Positions 24,311-34,911 of a stretch of DNA of 64,000 bases are shown here, piece by piece. Each line of letters opens with the position of its first letter. Within the stretch, counting starts at the first letter, position 1. The translations under genes and the position numbers were made by a program. Source of the stretch: Dryococelus australis (taxonomy: Eukaryota > Arthropoda > Insecta > Phasmatodea > Phasmatidae); the NCBI GenBank assembly GCA_029891345.1, contig CM056994.1, positions 141,382,457 to 141,446,456 on the forward strand, given 5' to 3'. The notes under the pieces were generated by a model. The model saw only the letters and a program-made list of their open reading frames with translations, was not told the origin of the DNA and ran no database searches.

Positions 24311-24935
24311 TAACTTACCGCGATAAAGCTGTATCGGAATCGGCCCAGAGTATTATTTTAGCTATTGGTGACAGGTTGGATGTGAGATATCACGCCGACA
24401 TAATTTAGATGATATCCATCCGTTATCCTAAAAAATACAGTAGACCATTGTCTTTTTTCTAATGGGAAACATTCTGTCTGAAAAAATACATCATTCTCTT
24501 AACAGCTAGCTAACCTCTTGCCTATTCAAAACACTTTCTAAATGTTGGTCGGCAGAAATACATCATACTGATATCTTTATTGGGATGAAGAGCCTTGTCT
24601 CGAAAACGTTACTGGGCCGGAATAAATAAGATGATGATCAGCTAACCCAAAAGACAAAGATGCTGTTTGGGAATCGGCCAAGAAACATCTTTAAAATGCT
24701 TGCAACATGTTTGCTCTGCGATATCATGGCGACATATTTTCGGTAGTATCCATCTGTTATCCTAAATAATACTCCAGGCATACATATTTATCGTAACAAC
24801 TAGAAATCTGTCTAAAAAATGACATCACGATATAGTCAGATGGCTATCTTGTAACATTTAAAGGGCAGTTGCCGACAGTACCGGTTTCGGGCCGACAATT
24901 TGCCGACACTTTGCCGACAGGTTGTGTTTGCTGGG
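24311..24935 (+). repeat. ~330-bp satellite-like units (second block)
   Basis: The units match those at 22380-23036: TTGGTGACAGGTT, GAGATATCACGCCGACATAA, AACAGCTAGCTAACCTCTTG and CTTTATTGGGATGAAGAGC (24581). The block ends in repeated GCCGACA words and the terminal TTGTGTTTGCTGGG. Confidence 0.75.
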
Positions 24936-25299
24936 AAGGGAAAACGCTTTTACTCATTACCAGCTCCATCTCTCCTCCAGTGTAAAACTTCTGCATTGTA
25001 GAAAACTTAGGGGATGACAGGTTCTTCTCCAGACTTACAAAACTTGCAGGCATTAAACGAAAGGTGTCCATAAACTGTATGTTGAAACCATCTTCAATAT
25101 ACTTGCTGATTGTTATTCACTTTTCTTCAGAATGTGGTGTGATTAAGTTATCTTTCGTATCACAGGCTAGTTCTTTGATGATAAAGTGCTTGTTCTAGCC
25201 ATGATTATGAAACAGTACTGGCACCTTCTTTGGTCAGTATCACAGTTTATGGCAATCATTGCATAAAGGTCGAATATAATTGCGAGTAAAATAGTTGTG
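24936..25299 (-). pseudogene. polB: Outer Polinton DNA polymerase B, piece 2 (exonuclease domain part)
   Basis: Read on minus from 25299: YFTRNYIRPLCNDCHKL, then FHNHG and FIIKELACDTKDNL, then FMDTFRLMPASFVSLEKNL and KFYTGGEMELV. These correspond to the 3'-5' exonuclease part of protein-primed polymerase B as found in Polintons (family knowledge). Stops interrupt it near 25235 and 25150. It is bounded at 25299 by the inner Polinton and at 24936 by the CCCAG element. Pieces 1 and 3 lie beyond those insertions in the same orientation and order. Confidence 0.88.
25294..25299. repeat. Target-site duplication of inner Polinton, left copy (GTTGTG)
   Basis: The hexamer GTTGTG immediately outside the left end is repeated exactly at 38921-38926 outside the right end. 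Six bases is the known Polinton duplication length. Confidence 0.85.
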
Positions 25300-26076
25300 A
25301 ATAGTATGCGAAATTAGGTTTATGACGAGGGTCTAGGATCGTGCTAGGGTTATGGCCGCCATCTTGGATTCTGTGCTTCGTGCTCTCTCATTATAATAAT
25401 GCGACTCCCATCTTGAATTCCACCATATTTGTAACCAGTACACTGTCATCTTTGTAGCCAGTATGCTGCCATCTTGGACTGGCCATTGTGGTAGCCAATA
25501 TGGCATTTTTCATGCTCTAACAACCCTTATTACCTCTTGTAATCTGAGGGGTTTCTTCAAGTGCTCCCACTTTTTATTTTCTATCATTCCATCTCTTTAT
25601 TTCTTTCTCCTTTAACTATCTCTCTTACTCTCTTTCTTTCCCACTTGTCTCACATATTCGTTTTGTCATTCGTTTTTCAATCACTGACATTCATTCGACC
25701 ACCATCTTGGTTTTTTCGTTTGTCATTTGTTTTTGCCCACTGACTTTGATTACATCGACTGTTGCTAGGGGTTCTTGTGTTGCCCTAATTCGATCGTTTA
25801 GTTGCATTTGTTCCAGTAACACCTTGTTTCCAGAGTTGACTGCTAGTGGCGCTAATGTTTCTCATCTGACATCTTGGTTTTAGAATTAGCCAAAAGGGCA
25901 CTGCTTTTTTTATAACAAAAATGCAATCTTGAAGAGTGCGGGAACGAACTGCCGAACCTTGTGTCGTCATACTGACACCTTAGACCACTCGGCTATTGTG
26001 ACATGCGCTGGAACAAGGATTTATAAAAAGTATATATCTTGTGTATGTGGTCAAATAGATATCATCTTGTTGTCAT
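25300..26076 (+). repeat. Inner Polinton left terminal inverted repeat
   Basis: It pairs with 38294-38920. Shared landmarks are GGCCGCCATCTTGGA, a CTTTC/TCTTTCT-rich tract, ATTCATTCGACC-type sequence, GTTGCTAGGGGT, the tRNA-like module and TCTTGTGTATGTGGTCAAAT. The CCATCTTGG words recall the outer element's repeats, which suggests related lineages. Confidence 0.88.
25932..26003 (-). other. tRNA-Leu-like module in inner left terminal repeat
   Basis: Read on minus: ATAGCCGAGTGGTCTAAGG, which matches the D-arm/box A of leucine or serine tRNAs closely, followed about 30 bases later by a box B-like GTTCGTTCCCGC. It is matched by 38367-38438 in the right repeat. The internal part is degraded and I do not call a working tRNA. 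Confidence 0.5.
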
Positions 26077-29000
26077 TTTTGTTAATTAAAGGCCTTTCAT
26101 TATTTAGTATTTTTAAGAACATATATATTCTTTCAGTATGTGTTTTAAGTTTTACATGTAAATTGGTTTGTTTTTATAGACATAATTATTTTTTAAGTTT
26201 TAATATTTTATTACATTTTTATAATTTAGTTTATCATATAACAATTTTTTTCCTTACAAAATTCACAATTTTATTTACATCTATAGACATTGTTACACAC
26301 ACTGAACTTAGGAAAATATTTTATCCCCTATGTTGAACGTGGAATATTACCCACTCAATTTAGTGTAATGTTAGGACTTGTGAAATTTTCGCACCCTCCT
26401 TATTGGCTTACACCATCCCTTAATTATATATAAGAGTTCAGAAAAAAATATAAAATACCATGAAATATATAACGAATTTTTATGAAAATAAACCAAGTAA
26501 ATCAGACAAACGCTTTATGATAGTTGAAATTTTTACTTACGGAAAAGAAATATAGTTTTACTATAATAATGAAATTTTTTTCCCCAAACTAAGCTGGACT
26601 ATACAAAACTATCCTGCCACTAACTAACCACTTAATATATTATCCCAAGTGCACTCTAACCACTGCCTTAAAATGAGATACTACATAATAAAATGTGGGA
26701 AACTTTTGCCTGTCCTGTACAACATAAATTATATAACCCTCAAAAAAATCTAGGTACGTTTGAAATACTGCCAACAATCCTTCAGGGTCTCTACTATTAA
26801 AAATGTTATAATACTAACATCTGACAGAGCAAAAGAAAAATAGCTGCTGTTTTACAACAAATCTGCATCGTGAAAACGTCGTTCAACATGCTGAGCGTGT
26901 ATTTGCTATTATAAATTAATGCTGCTGTTTTGAAAACGTCTATTTTATATAGAGGAAACAGAAAAAAAATTCTTTATAGGCAGGGAAAATTAATTTCCAT
27001 GGCTCTCCGGCTGACTGGTGTCAAAAATAAATTATAAAAATTTTAACCCCACATTACTTTCAGATGTTAATTACAGGTATTGGATTCCGTGGTGGTTGTC
27101 ACAAGCCTTAGCGCAGGTCGTATGAACAGTTGTTAGAGCAAGACATTCGCACGCAGCTATCTGAGTGTACGGCACGTCAGAGTCAGCCTGTGGAGGTGGC
27201 TAGGGCGGGCGTAGTGTTGCTCTGCTCATGAACCGCCCTTCTCAGCGATGCGCGGCTCTGATGATTCACGAAGTTCTAGGATAGGCTCATCAGAAGTTGT
27301 GACGTGGACAGTTGAGGGCAGGGCCATCATTGTCAGCTGCATCACGCCCAAGATTTGCATTGCGATATAATGATGCGAACAACGTCTGAGTTATTTGAAC
27401 GTTTTTAATACGACAAAACAACTTTGTGTACAGGTGTGTGTCTCTAAAAACAAATTAAATTTGACTTATATAAAAGATGTTTCAATTTACAAAATCGCAA
27501 ATGCCTAATAAGTTATTCAGTCACTCGCAGCACTGTACACACAGCGACGTGGATTCGATGCCCTATATATTTGCACATGCACTAAACTTGTGTAAACGTT
27601 TACATTTAGGCAGAAAATAATGTATCATTCAGTACCTGTGCCCCATTTGCTTTTCTCAGTAAATAATACTGCGTACGAATAGGGAAGTTATTTCACAGCC
27701 AATGTTTATGAGATGGACGAGACTCTTGTCACGAGAGAAACGTTTTTGGAAATATCGAGTGGTGGGGCGGCAGATTCTTCCCCCCGAAGTGGGTAGAGCT
27801 AGTAGAGAGAGATGACCGTAACATATGACTAGGGGTGCTAAGGGAGGGAGGGAAGACTTCAGGGGCTCGGCCCTTTTCAGCCAATCGCATGCTGTAAATC
27901 GGAGAGAACTGGGCGCTCCCCTGCTCAAACAAAAAAATGGTTTCCTGGAACTTGACAAAGCTACCAAAACTACATGTTTTGTAAGCACACTTTTGCGCTC
28001 CACTCTTTTGCAGTTGTTGAACACATTTCTTAGCAATGCTTGTATTTATTTCGAATATTTTTCATTTATAGATGTCGTTCAAACTCGCGTGAGCTTAATA
28101 TATAGTATATAATACTCCGAATAAGTTTGTTGTTAGTTAATGATGAGCTATGAGCATCGGTCAGAAGCGGGGTTGAATTGTTGTTAATGTCGTGTTGTGT
28201 AAACTTGTAAATAATTGTTAATTCGACGAGTAACATTTTAAACCTTATTACAACAAAGATTTTCAATTACGAGAATAAACTAGAGCTACAGAATCTGGGA
28301 CCAGCAAGGCCACAGTTAAATATAATTCAACAACAAAGCCAAGGTAGTTAATGGTTCGTATACGAGTAAATTCGACGTATGTACAAACAATTTCTCGGAA
28401 TGACTATGCGGGTGTGAAGTTGGAAATGCGTGGTTTTGTTTAAATTTTTTTTGCTAATGAAACCTAATGATGTTGCGTGGACTGTCAATGGGGTAAGAGA
28501 TTAGAAATATTTGGGAGATAAAGTTAAAAGACATAAATCATGTTCGCAACATAAAAAATGCCATAAAATTTTCATTGCTTGATAAGGTGAATATATATTT
28601 CCGGTTAGATAGCGCGTACAGGTTGACGAATGGATTTTTTTTTACAAATATATTAATTAAGATATGCCACTTTAATCCTCTAGTTTAAATTTGACATGAA
28701 TTTCGTATGTACTGTAGGCTATGTAAACTAGTATTTGGTTTTAAAAATATTTGTTTTAGTATATTTAAGTTATTATCATCATTAGTATGGTAGAATTGGC
28801 TTTATGATGTTACCTCTTGTCATCTCGTGTAATGTACCACACCATGTAGATACTGGTTGGAAGGTACATAACCTAAATTAACTTAAAACAAATACATACC
28901 TGTGGTAGTGAATAGATCTGAACCAGCGGCCACAGTATGTTGTCCATTACAAATCGGGCGATGAAACATTTTTCTTCAAACAGCCACACTTATTTATTGT

Positions 29001-29099
29001 ATTTAGCTACATAAGCTACACTTACTTAAGCCTGTCGTATGCAATATATTTATCACTGTGCCTATTTAAAAATGATATTTTAATGATATGAATTAGGGT
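26077..29099. other. Non-coding part of inner Polinton; no gene recognised
   Basis: Very AT-rich, with two more GC-balanced islands at about 27060-27380 and 27690-27960. The position should hold the rest of the inner polymerase gene, but I find no exonuclease or polymerase motif. An open minus frame of 126 codons at 27656-28036 matches no family. The islands may be a further insertion, but I could not find ends. Confidence 0.45.
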
Positions 29100-29731
29100 C
29101 GCTACAGCCCTCCCAGTTTCAAAAGTCACCAGCTGCCATTGCTTTGTCCCACATGCGACGTCACTTTTTCCCTGGCATTCAGCGAATACACATTTATAGG
29201 CACACCAGGGTTGTTCTCAAATATACTTATTTACTGTAGAGGAGTTGGAAAATCCAGTATGCTAAATTTAAACCTTTCTTCCATCTCAGAACACCATTTG
29301 TTCACACGCTGCGGATAAAAGTCTTAACTGATCCAGTCAACATTGGCCACATTAAACATTGGTTCCCATAGTTGTAGGGATTGATTATGGCAAGTTTGTG
29401 TTTGATAAAGTCCGGAAGGTCTACATATGTAGATAGCTGTGAGGGTACTTCCTCTATCTTTCTTGGAGAAAGCCTTTTGCATCTATTTCTATGGCTCCTT
29501 ATATAGTCCATCCCTGAAATCGACACATCACACTTCACAAATGTGTACTATTTGGAGGGGGGCTTTTTGTACAGCTATACCTCTCATGTCTCCTTGCATA
29601 GCGACTATAAGCAAATATCTTGTCATAGAAACATGACTTATATTGTCGGAATGGTTCAACAGATGTGGTTGGCAATACAGTTGTTCCTGGAAAAGATTTT
29701 TATGGTCCAATAGGGGATGCAGTCGCCTCAT
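29100..29731 (-). pseudogene. polB: Inner Polinton DNA polymerase B, N-terminal fragment
   Basis: Minus-strand blocks in order: HSDNISHVSMTRYLL, then STYVDLPDFIKHKLAIINPY followed by NQCLMWPML at about 29340-29430, then FENNPGVPINVYS-like sequence near 29200. These match the N-terminal region that precedes the exonuclease domain in Polinton polymerases; the outer element has an equivalent NVYSLKEEKITVPVR block. Blocks lie in different frames. The exonuclease and polymerase domains are missing. The gene sits immediately next to the integrase, unlike in the outer element. Confidence 0.72.
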
Positions 29732-30069
29732 CTGAAGAACTAGATGACATGTCTACAGTCCCCGTGTCAAACATTCCCAAAGACCATGGAAAATCCGGTA
29801 TACACATAAATCCCTTGGACATAGATGCAGATGATAGACTGATGAGAAATATGTCGATGGAACTGCTGGTACCACACACAAAGAAGTCGATGGTTCTGCT
29901 GGATTCAGTCTGAAGAAGGCAGTGGATTACTGGTACCACACACGAAGAAGTGCATGGCATTGCTGGTACCACACACCAAGAAGTCCATGGCACAACCGTA
30001 AATCCTATTATCTCTGGGATCTCCGAAGACATAACAGATACTGAATATGATGTGGCCTGTAAAAGCTAG
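29665..30069 (+). pseudogene. Hypothetical repeat-containing protein, uncertain
   Basis: The plus strand reads from MVGNTVVPGKDFYG through an acidic Ser/Asp/Glu stretch. After a frameshift it continues into three or four copies of an 11-residue unit of the form GTTHxEVxGxA, and ends with an acidic tail (ISEDITDTEYDVACK) before a TAG at 30067. A minus-strand frame of 110 codons covers the same bases and cannot be excluded. Function unknown. Confidence 0.35.
29862..29998 (+). repeat. 33-bp minisatellite
   Basis: CTGGTACCACACAC recurs at about 29866, 29930 and 29963, followed each time by (A/G/C)AAGAAGT(C/G)(G/C)ATGG. The spacing is 33 bases, with one degraded unit between the first two. A multiple of three keeps the frame across units. 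Confidence 0.7.
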
Positions 30070-30154
30070 CCGAGATAATTCTACTTTCACATCTACCACT
30101 GTCAATCCCAGCCTCTCAGCTGACCCACCTACTGCCTATAATATATGTATATAA

Positions 30155-30512
30155 AAGCCATATGATGTCATATTGACTTTGAGTCAATCATATTGCGCCA
30201 TTAATATATTGTTCGAACACAAGTCAGCCAGTCACCGAGTTTCCATGTGATTGAAGCTGGCCAATGGCATTTAGGAGCTGAGACATTAGGTTCATTGACA
30301 AAGTTTGAAAATATCTTAAGATATGCATTTTCAAGCCCTATGATGTCATATTGACTTTCAACCATTTGTATTGTACTATTAATACATTGTTCGAACACCC
30401 GTCAGTCAATCACCGAGTTGTCATGTAATTGCAGTTGGCCAATATCATGCAGACACTGAGACATTACAATCATGGAGAAAGTATAAAAAATATCTGTGCT
30501 TGCGTGAGAAGA
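30155..30512 (+). repeat. 179-bp direct tandem duplication with TATA-like sequence
   Basis: AGCC(A/C)TATGATGTCATATT occurs at 30155 and 30334. The following bases stay alignable to about 30333 and 30512 (for example TTGTTCGAACAC, CACCGAGTT and TTGGCCAAT-like words). GTATATAAAAGCC lies just before the first unit. The array sits between the polymerase fragment and the integrase 3' end and may have been a promoter region. Confidence 0.7.
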
Positions 30513-30734
30513 CCTGTTAGAATTTTCGCGAGCCTGTACCTTCACTGTATTAGGTAACTGCATGTGTACATGCTTCCAGGTCGTTTTCAAAATCTAGACA
30601 TTGTCGGATAACCAAGAAGTCTGCACATTGGAATGTTAGAAGGTATGCACCTGCACAGAGCTAGCTATCTCCAGCCCAATATTTTGTATAAGGACAGGCA
30701 ACAATACAACGAACACAAAGTAAGGTAGACATAT

Positions 30735-31712
30735 TTATTTTAAAAAATCAATACATTTATATATCACCATTAAAAAATACATCTGTAAGTCCTTTTTCAG
30801 AATGTCCTTCTCATCGATGCAGGAATTGTAGCGGATAAGGAAAACCCACCACTTGAAGTACGCCCTTCCAATATGCCGTTTCAGCACCTGTTCCACCAAA
30901 TACACATCTGGAAACATCGTCGGCTGTATCTCCTAAGTGTAGAAACCACCATCGCTGGGTACATAGTTCAGAAATTGTCGGTCATCGGAGTGTAGTTGCA
31001 TATACATCACACATGAAACAGTTCGGGGCTCCAATTTGCTGTTAACCCTTTCTCAAAGATGCCTTACTCTTTGGAGATGCACACCAGGTCGCCAACCTTA
31101 CCTTTAGAATTGTGAGGGTACTTTATCTTCAGCATAGCATACACAGTCCGAACCAGGGAGTCATCCTTGATATCAGCAGGCTTCACATGTGTCGTCGAGT
31201 GCACTATATAATCATAATCGCGGACAAGTTTCTGCAGAAGATCAAGCCGCTTGCAGCTGCCATTCGCTGTGAAATGCTTCCACATCTTGCCCTTCAGAGT
31301 AATGTTGAACCTCTCAACAATAGAAGCTTTGAGATTACTGCATATGGAAGAATGATATATGTTATATTTCTTCATCAGGGCCGTGAACTTTGCATTTAAG
31401 GATTCCTTGCCCTGGTCAGTTTTAAATTGGCCGGGATGCATCCTTCACACAATACATCTGCCATGCCCTCGGTGACATAACATGTGTTCTTCAACTTCAC
31501 TGCTCTGGCCTAGGTGAATTTACTTTAGGCATCGATGACTGTCAAAATGTATTTGTAGCCATTGTTGACTAGAGCATAGATTATCATCTCGATGAGGTCG
31601 GTTTGAAACAGGTCATTTAACCCACAAATGATGACCTTGCAATGACGGTAGTTACATCTGGCAGCCACATTCTGTTCATGGGCGATTCCCGTTCTACTCG
31701 GCATGTGTAGCT
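30735..31712 (-). pseudogene. INT: Inner Polinton integrase with chromodomain, broken
   Basis: A retroviral-type DDE integrase that would insert the element and create the 6-bp duplication. In order on minus: a basic N-terminal linker (NRMWLPDVTTVIARSSF); the first catalytic Asp in DLFQTDLIEM near 31600; the second in KTDQGKESLNAKFTALM near 31420; and the Glu in SIVERFNITLKGKMW near 31310. KGKVGDLVCISKE follows. A chromodomain lies at 30735-30917 (VYLVEQVLKRHIGRAYFKWW, NSCIDEKDI). TAA and TAG codons sit between the first and second Asp, with frameshifts near 31440 and 31620 and a stop before the chromodomain. All three catalytic residues are still visible. Confidence 0.88.
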
Positions 31713-32287
31713 TCCCTCCTTCAGTTCTTCAACAATGGACATTATATTGTTGGGGAGCGAGCAATTTCCATCCCTTTGCAAAGCGGCCTGTAGTTGTAGT
31801 ATATGCACCAGTTCTTTTGGATCGTCCCAAAACACACAGTTGGTGTTCTTGTCACTGTTTATCTTCTTCAGACCATCCCCACCTTTCAGTGCTATGCCAC
31901 TGAAGAGGCCTGCAAGAAAGCCAATTTTTTTGTGATTTTCGTCCATATAAGCACTATTCTCTGGATTGTTATCTTGTTAAAGCATGTGTGTGAGTTCGAG
32001 CAACATCTTGTTTTCAGCAAGTCGGAGTCTGTAAACTCCATAGGCTCCTTACAAAATAGCTGCTCATAAAGCCCATGTGCTAAATAGGTCTTGCAATCGC
32101 CAAATTGGATGATCTCACCCGGTAGACACACAATGTCATCAGCACTGAGAATCCATTTATCGTTATACCTGTATACACCATATGTTGTATCATAATACCG
32201 AGATCTGAACGATCGCAGGTACTGTCGAGCCAGAGCAATATATTTCAGGGCTTTCTTCCATTTCTTTTTCTGGTGTGGAAAATCCAC
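31713..32287 (-). pseudogene. Inner Polinton conserved accessory protein (no known function)
   Basis: It starts MDFPHQKKKWKKALKYIA at 32287. Characteristic blocks are TTYGVYRYNDKWILS, YLAHGLYEQLFCKEP and, after a frameshift near 31910, FWDDPKELVHILQLQAALQR and NNIMSIVEELKEG. Length is about 190 residues. The outer element has a homologue at 48950-49403 in the same place between ATPase and integrase. I recall proteins of this type in arthropod Polintons but know no function. The basic N-terminus could bind nucleic acid (inference). Confidence 0.7.
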
Positions 32288-32652
32288 GTCCTATCCATTG
32301 TCCCGATCTGTCTGTACAGCATTATGTTTTCGCTTTGTATAGCCTTAGCAGTATCGCCGTCTTCGAACTTCAAGACTATGAGTGCTCCGTTATTCTCCCT
32401 ACATCGAGACGACGAGTAATAGGCTTAAAAGTTTCTTGAATTTAAAAGAAGCGAGGAAAATTTTTTAGCGAACAGACTGTATCGTATGATCTAAGTTGCT
32501 GGAAATGTCCGGCATCTTACTGAATACAAATTGTAACTGTTAATCTCTTTTACATGTTGAGTCATGAGTCTCCACCAAAATACTTTGATACCTGCCCAGG
32601 CATTCACTGCAGACATTCAATATGCACCTGTTGTAATTTGAAATATCCCTTT

Positions 32653-33110
32653 TCATGGCAGGTGTGAAATCGAGGTAGAGAATGTATTATCAATGGAATA
32701 ATCAAGCGCTTTTCGTTTCTCTTCATTTCGTGCAGAAGACACAGTCAAAATGTCTGTAATTTGCTTTTGAACACTCGTTGCATTCTCGTCCATGGCCACC
32801 ACATCGCGAACGATCTTGGTATTCACACAATTCATCTTCGCTCTGAGCTCGGAGAAGTAAGTGTGAAATAATTGGCTCTGATAGACCAACATATTGCATA
32901 ATTCCAAGGTAAAGCTACCACCAGTTTTGAGGACGAAATGTTGAGTAGCAGCATCTTCGGATCATTCGAGTTCCCCAACGTTTCTTATAAGTTGTGTACC
33001 AGAATAACAAGATACATTATTTCTTGCAGCTTGATGATTCTCTGCACTAATTTCGATATGCTGTAGCTCATTCTCGACAGTCGACGATTAATTGATCAAA
33101 CCCATGTAGT
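32653..33110 (-). pseudogene. Inner Polinton coiled-coil-like hypothetical protein
   Basis: Minus-strand sequence such as LELCNMLVYQSQLFHTYFSE, KMNCVNTKIVRDVVAMDENA and VQKQITDIL is rich in helix-forming residues with heptad-like spacing. An upstream part in the same direction (VENELQHIEISAENHQAA) is separated by a frameshift. It lies between ATPase and accessory protein. The equivalent interval of the outer element (48150-48830) holds only short fragments. Confidence 0.4.
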
Positions 33111-33173
33111 TACATACCATTATATAAAGGCCAGTCTTTTACGATTGTCAAAAATCAATAATTATTTTTTCAA

Positions 33174-34010
33174 TCATAAGGCACACATACTCTTGAAGTC
33201 TAATAGTGTAATGTACGTATTGACGTGGTCGTCGTACACATGCAGCAAATTCATTTCGTCCGTGCCAAACATCACCAACACATTATAATTATAGCGAAGC
33301 AGTAGTTTGGGTATGTAAGAATAAGTTTGGCCAAGGTACACCCAGACCACATTCACATACCATTGCATGCTAAAGTACTATTGAATACGTTATTGTTTGT
33401 CGCAGGGATTGTCATCAAAGACATATTGAGTTTGGAAGAACTTCGTTCGGAGGCATAAAGGCTTCGTTATCACTGCAGGTCGAATAACCCATGACTTCCA
33501 CAGCTTGCAGTACTGATGGCAGTCGTTAATATTTTGGTTGTTGGAGCACTTTGGAGTACAGGTACACATTCTCGTACCAAATGCTATTCTCTTCTTCCAG
33601 CAGCATCAGTAAAACGCGTGTTTTCCCACAGTTTGATTGTCCTGTGATGGTGCACCTCATTGTATTTGGAAATATGCTTCCATGTCGCGATTCGTGGGAG
33701 ACAGCATCATCTATTCATGAATGTGTATGGGCAGAGAAACATCTTGCTTGACAATATGCATGCTACCACTACTATCTTGTGGCGTGGAAAGTGTTGCTGA
33801 TTATTATTGTGGTGCTGATTGTGCTGCCGATTAAGATGCAAATTGTGGTGCAAATTGTGGTGCTGATTGAAGTGCTGGGTCTAGTGCTGATTGTGGTATT
33901 AAGTGTGGTGCTGTTTGTGATTGTGGTGCTGATTGCAATTGTGGTGCTTATTGCGATTGTGGTGCTAATTGTGGGTCTGATTGCAGTTGCAGAGAACATG
34001 TGCTACAAGT
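33174..34010 (-). pseudogene. ATP: Inner Polinton packaging ATPase (FtsK/HerA, A32-like)
   Basis: An ATPase that would drive genome packaging into the capsid. On minus, a His/Gln/Asn-rich stretch (about 33990-33790) precedes a clear Walker A, GQSNCGKT, at about 33620-33645, then WYENVYLYSKVLQQPKY, PPNEVLPNSI and a Walker B-like FDD near 33400. The C-terminal block VLVMFGTDEMNLLHVYDDHV follows at about 33210-33300. Frameshifts split it at least twice. It is divergently oriented from the PLA2-like gene at 34368. Confidence 0.87.
33790..33995. repeat. GATTGTGGTGCT-type low-complexity tract
   Basis: Repeats of ATTGTGGTGCTG with 12-15-base spacing. On minus it codes the His/Gln/Asn-rich leader of the ATPase. 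The long Val/Ile-rich plus frame here is a shadow. Confidence 0.75.
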
Positions 34011-34367
34011 TTTTGAATGCCTCTTCAAAATATCACTTCGAGTAAACTACCTCTTACAGATTTTTCATTCACAAGCTACATTTAACTTTTTATTCTGCAG
34101 GTCCTTATATCTTGTCGATGCAAGCTGCACAAAGCTATGAAAGCTTTACCGCATAAGTGACAAAGCAGATGCATAATTAGCACTTTACGTCCATACTGTT
34201 TTAATTCAAGAATGACACTGAAACGAAAATCTATAAAAGGAAGGTTTTTAAAAATCTTAAGGTCAGTTTGCTGTAATGTCTTTAAGAAGTAAGATCATAA
34301 CTGGAAGTAGGATCACCGACAAGCTGATCAACAGTCTACACTTATAGCTGCAGATTTCTGAATACAA

Positions 34368-34872
34368 GTTCTGCGGGCCAGGAACCAAACTAGTTAAAAG
34401 TTAGCATGAAGCGATATAGGTATCATTGCACTGGATAAGGCATGCAAACAACACTACATCGCCTATTCGTAGCAAATGATCTAGAAAGCCACCACCAGGC
34501 AGACAAGATGCTTTCACAGAAGGCTGACAAGATTTTTAAATCATCATATACCATACTCGGAGAAAAATAGTAGTGTGGGAAGTTTCCAACATGATGAAGC
34601 CCAGAGTGAAGATTGGTATGGGTGCAAGGAGCAAGCATAAGGTGCAAGTGAAATGAAAAGTGTTCAAAAAGGGAATAAAAGAACGCAATTCTAAGAAAGC
34701 ATCTATCGACTGATTTTTTCCTTTGCTTTTGCCTGCACTCTGAGCCCTATGAAGCCTAATCGCAGCCATGAGTCGTATCGTCTAAGCCGTTAACACAACA
34801 TCGAACGAATGGAAACAGTTTTCCGAGGCCATAAGACGTAATGCGAATATGGAAGCTATTGATATGGATATA
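34368..34872 (+). pseudogene. Inner Polinton PLA2-like minor capsid protein (PX-like)
   Basis: Blocks FCGPGT at 34368, IIALDKACKQHYIAYS near 34420, NDLESHHQADKMLSQKADKI near 34470, KPRVKIGMGARSKHK near 34600 and a hydrophobic FFPLLLPAL segment near 34720 lie in order on plus, with stops and frameshifts. The first blocks resemble a parvovirus VP1-type phospholipase A2 domain (glycine-rich loop, then the HD active-site motif). The hydrophobic C-terminus resembles adenovirus-like minor capsid proteins (family knowledge). The active-site HD reads HY here, so enzymatic activity is not expected. Such proteins would help membrane passage. Confidence 0.72.
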
Positions 34873-34911
34873 TAATGGTTCATACCCAGTAAGAGGTTGA
34901 AGTGTTGAAAA

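Larger units (their letters stand above)
21693..24935 (+). mobile_element. CCCAG element inserted in outer polymerase gene
   Basis: The insertion begins CCCAGAAAACAAGG and ends TTGTGTTTGCTGGG, giving inverted ends of the form CCCAGMAAACAMRA, flanked by AA on each side (21691-21692 and 24936-24937). Polymerase reading resumes on both sides, which fixes the limits well. GC-rich subterminal parts carry CGGCCGACA-type words. The middle contains ~330-bp tandem units. A second internal copy of the right end (AGGTTGTGTTTGCTGGGG) ends at about 23036, so the insertion may be composite. I see no transposase. Confidence 0.8.

Noticed and set aside
25929-26336. Plus-strand 135-codon frame near the inner left terminal repeat
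   Set aside because: It overlaps the tRNA-like module and an AT-rich part of the terminal repeat. Its hydrophobic composition comes from T-rich DNA, and the right repeat has no equivalent frame.
27656-28036. Minus-strand 126-codon frame
   Set aside because: Overlaps other frames on both strands and shows no domain; it lies in an unexplained GC-balanced island.
33779-34045. Plus-strand frame of 88 codons, rich in Val/Ile/Leu, looking like a membr-ane protein
   Set aside because: It is the opposite strand of a simple repeat that encodes the His/Gln-rich leader of the ATPase on minus.
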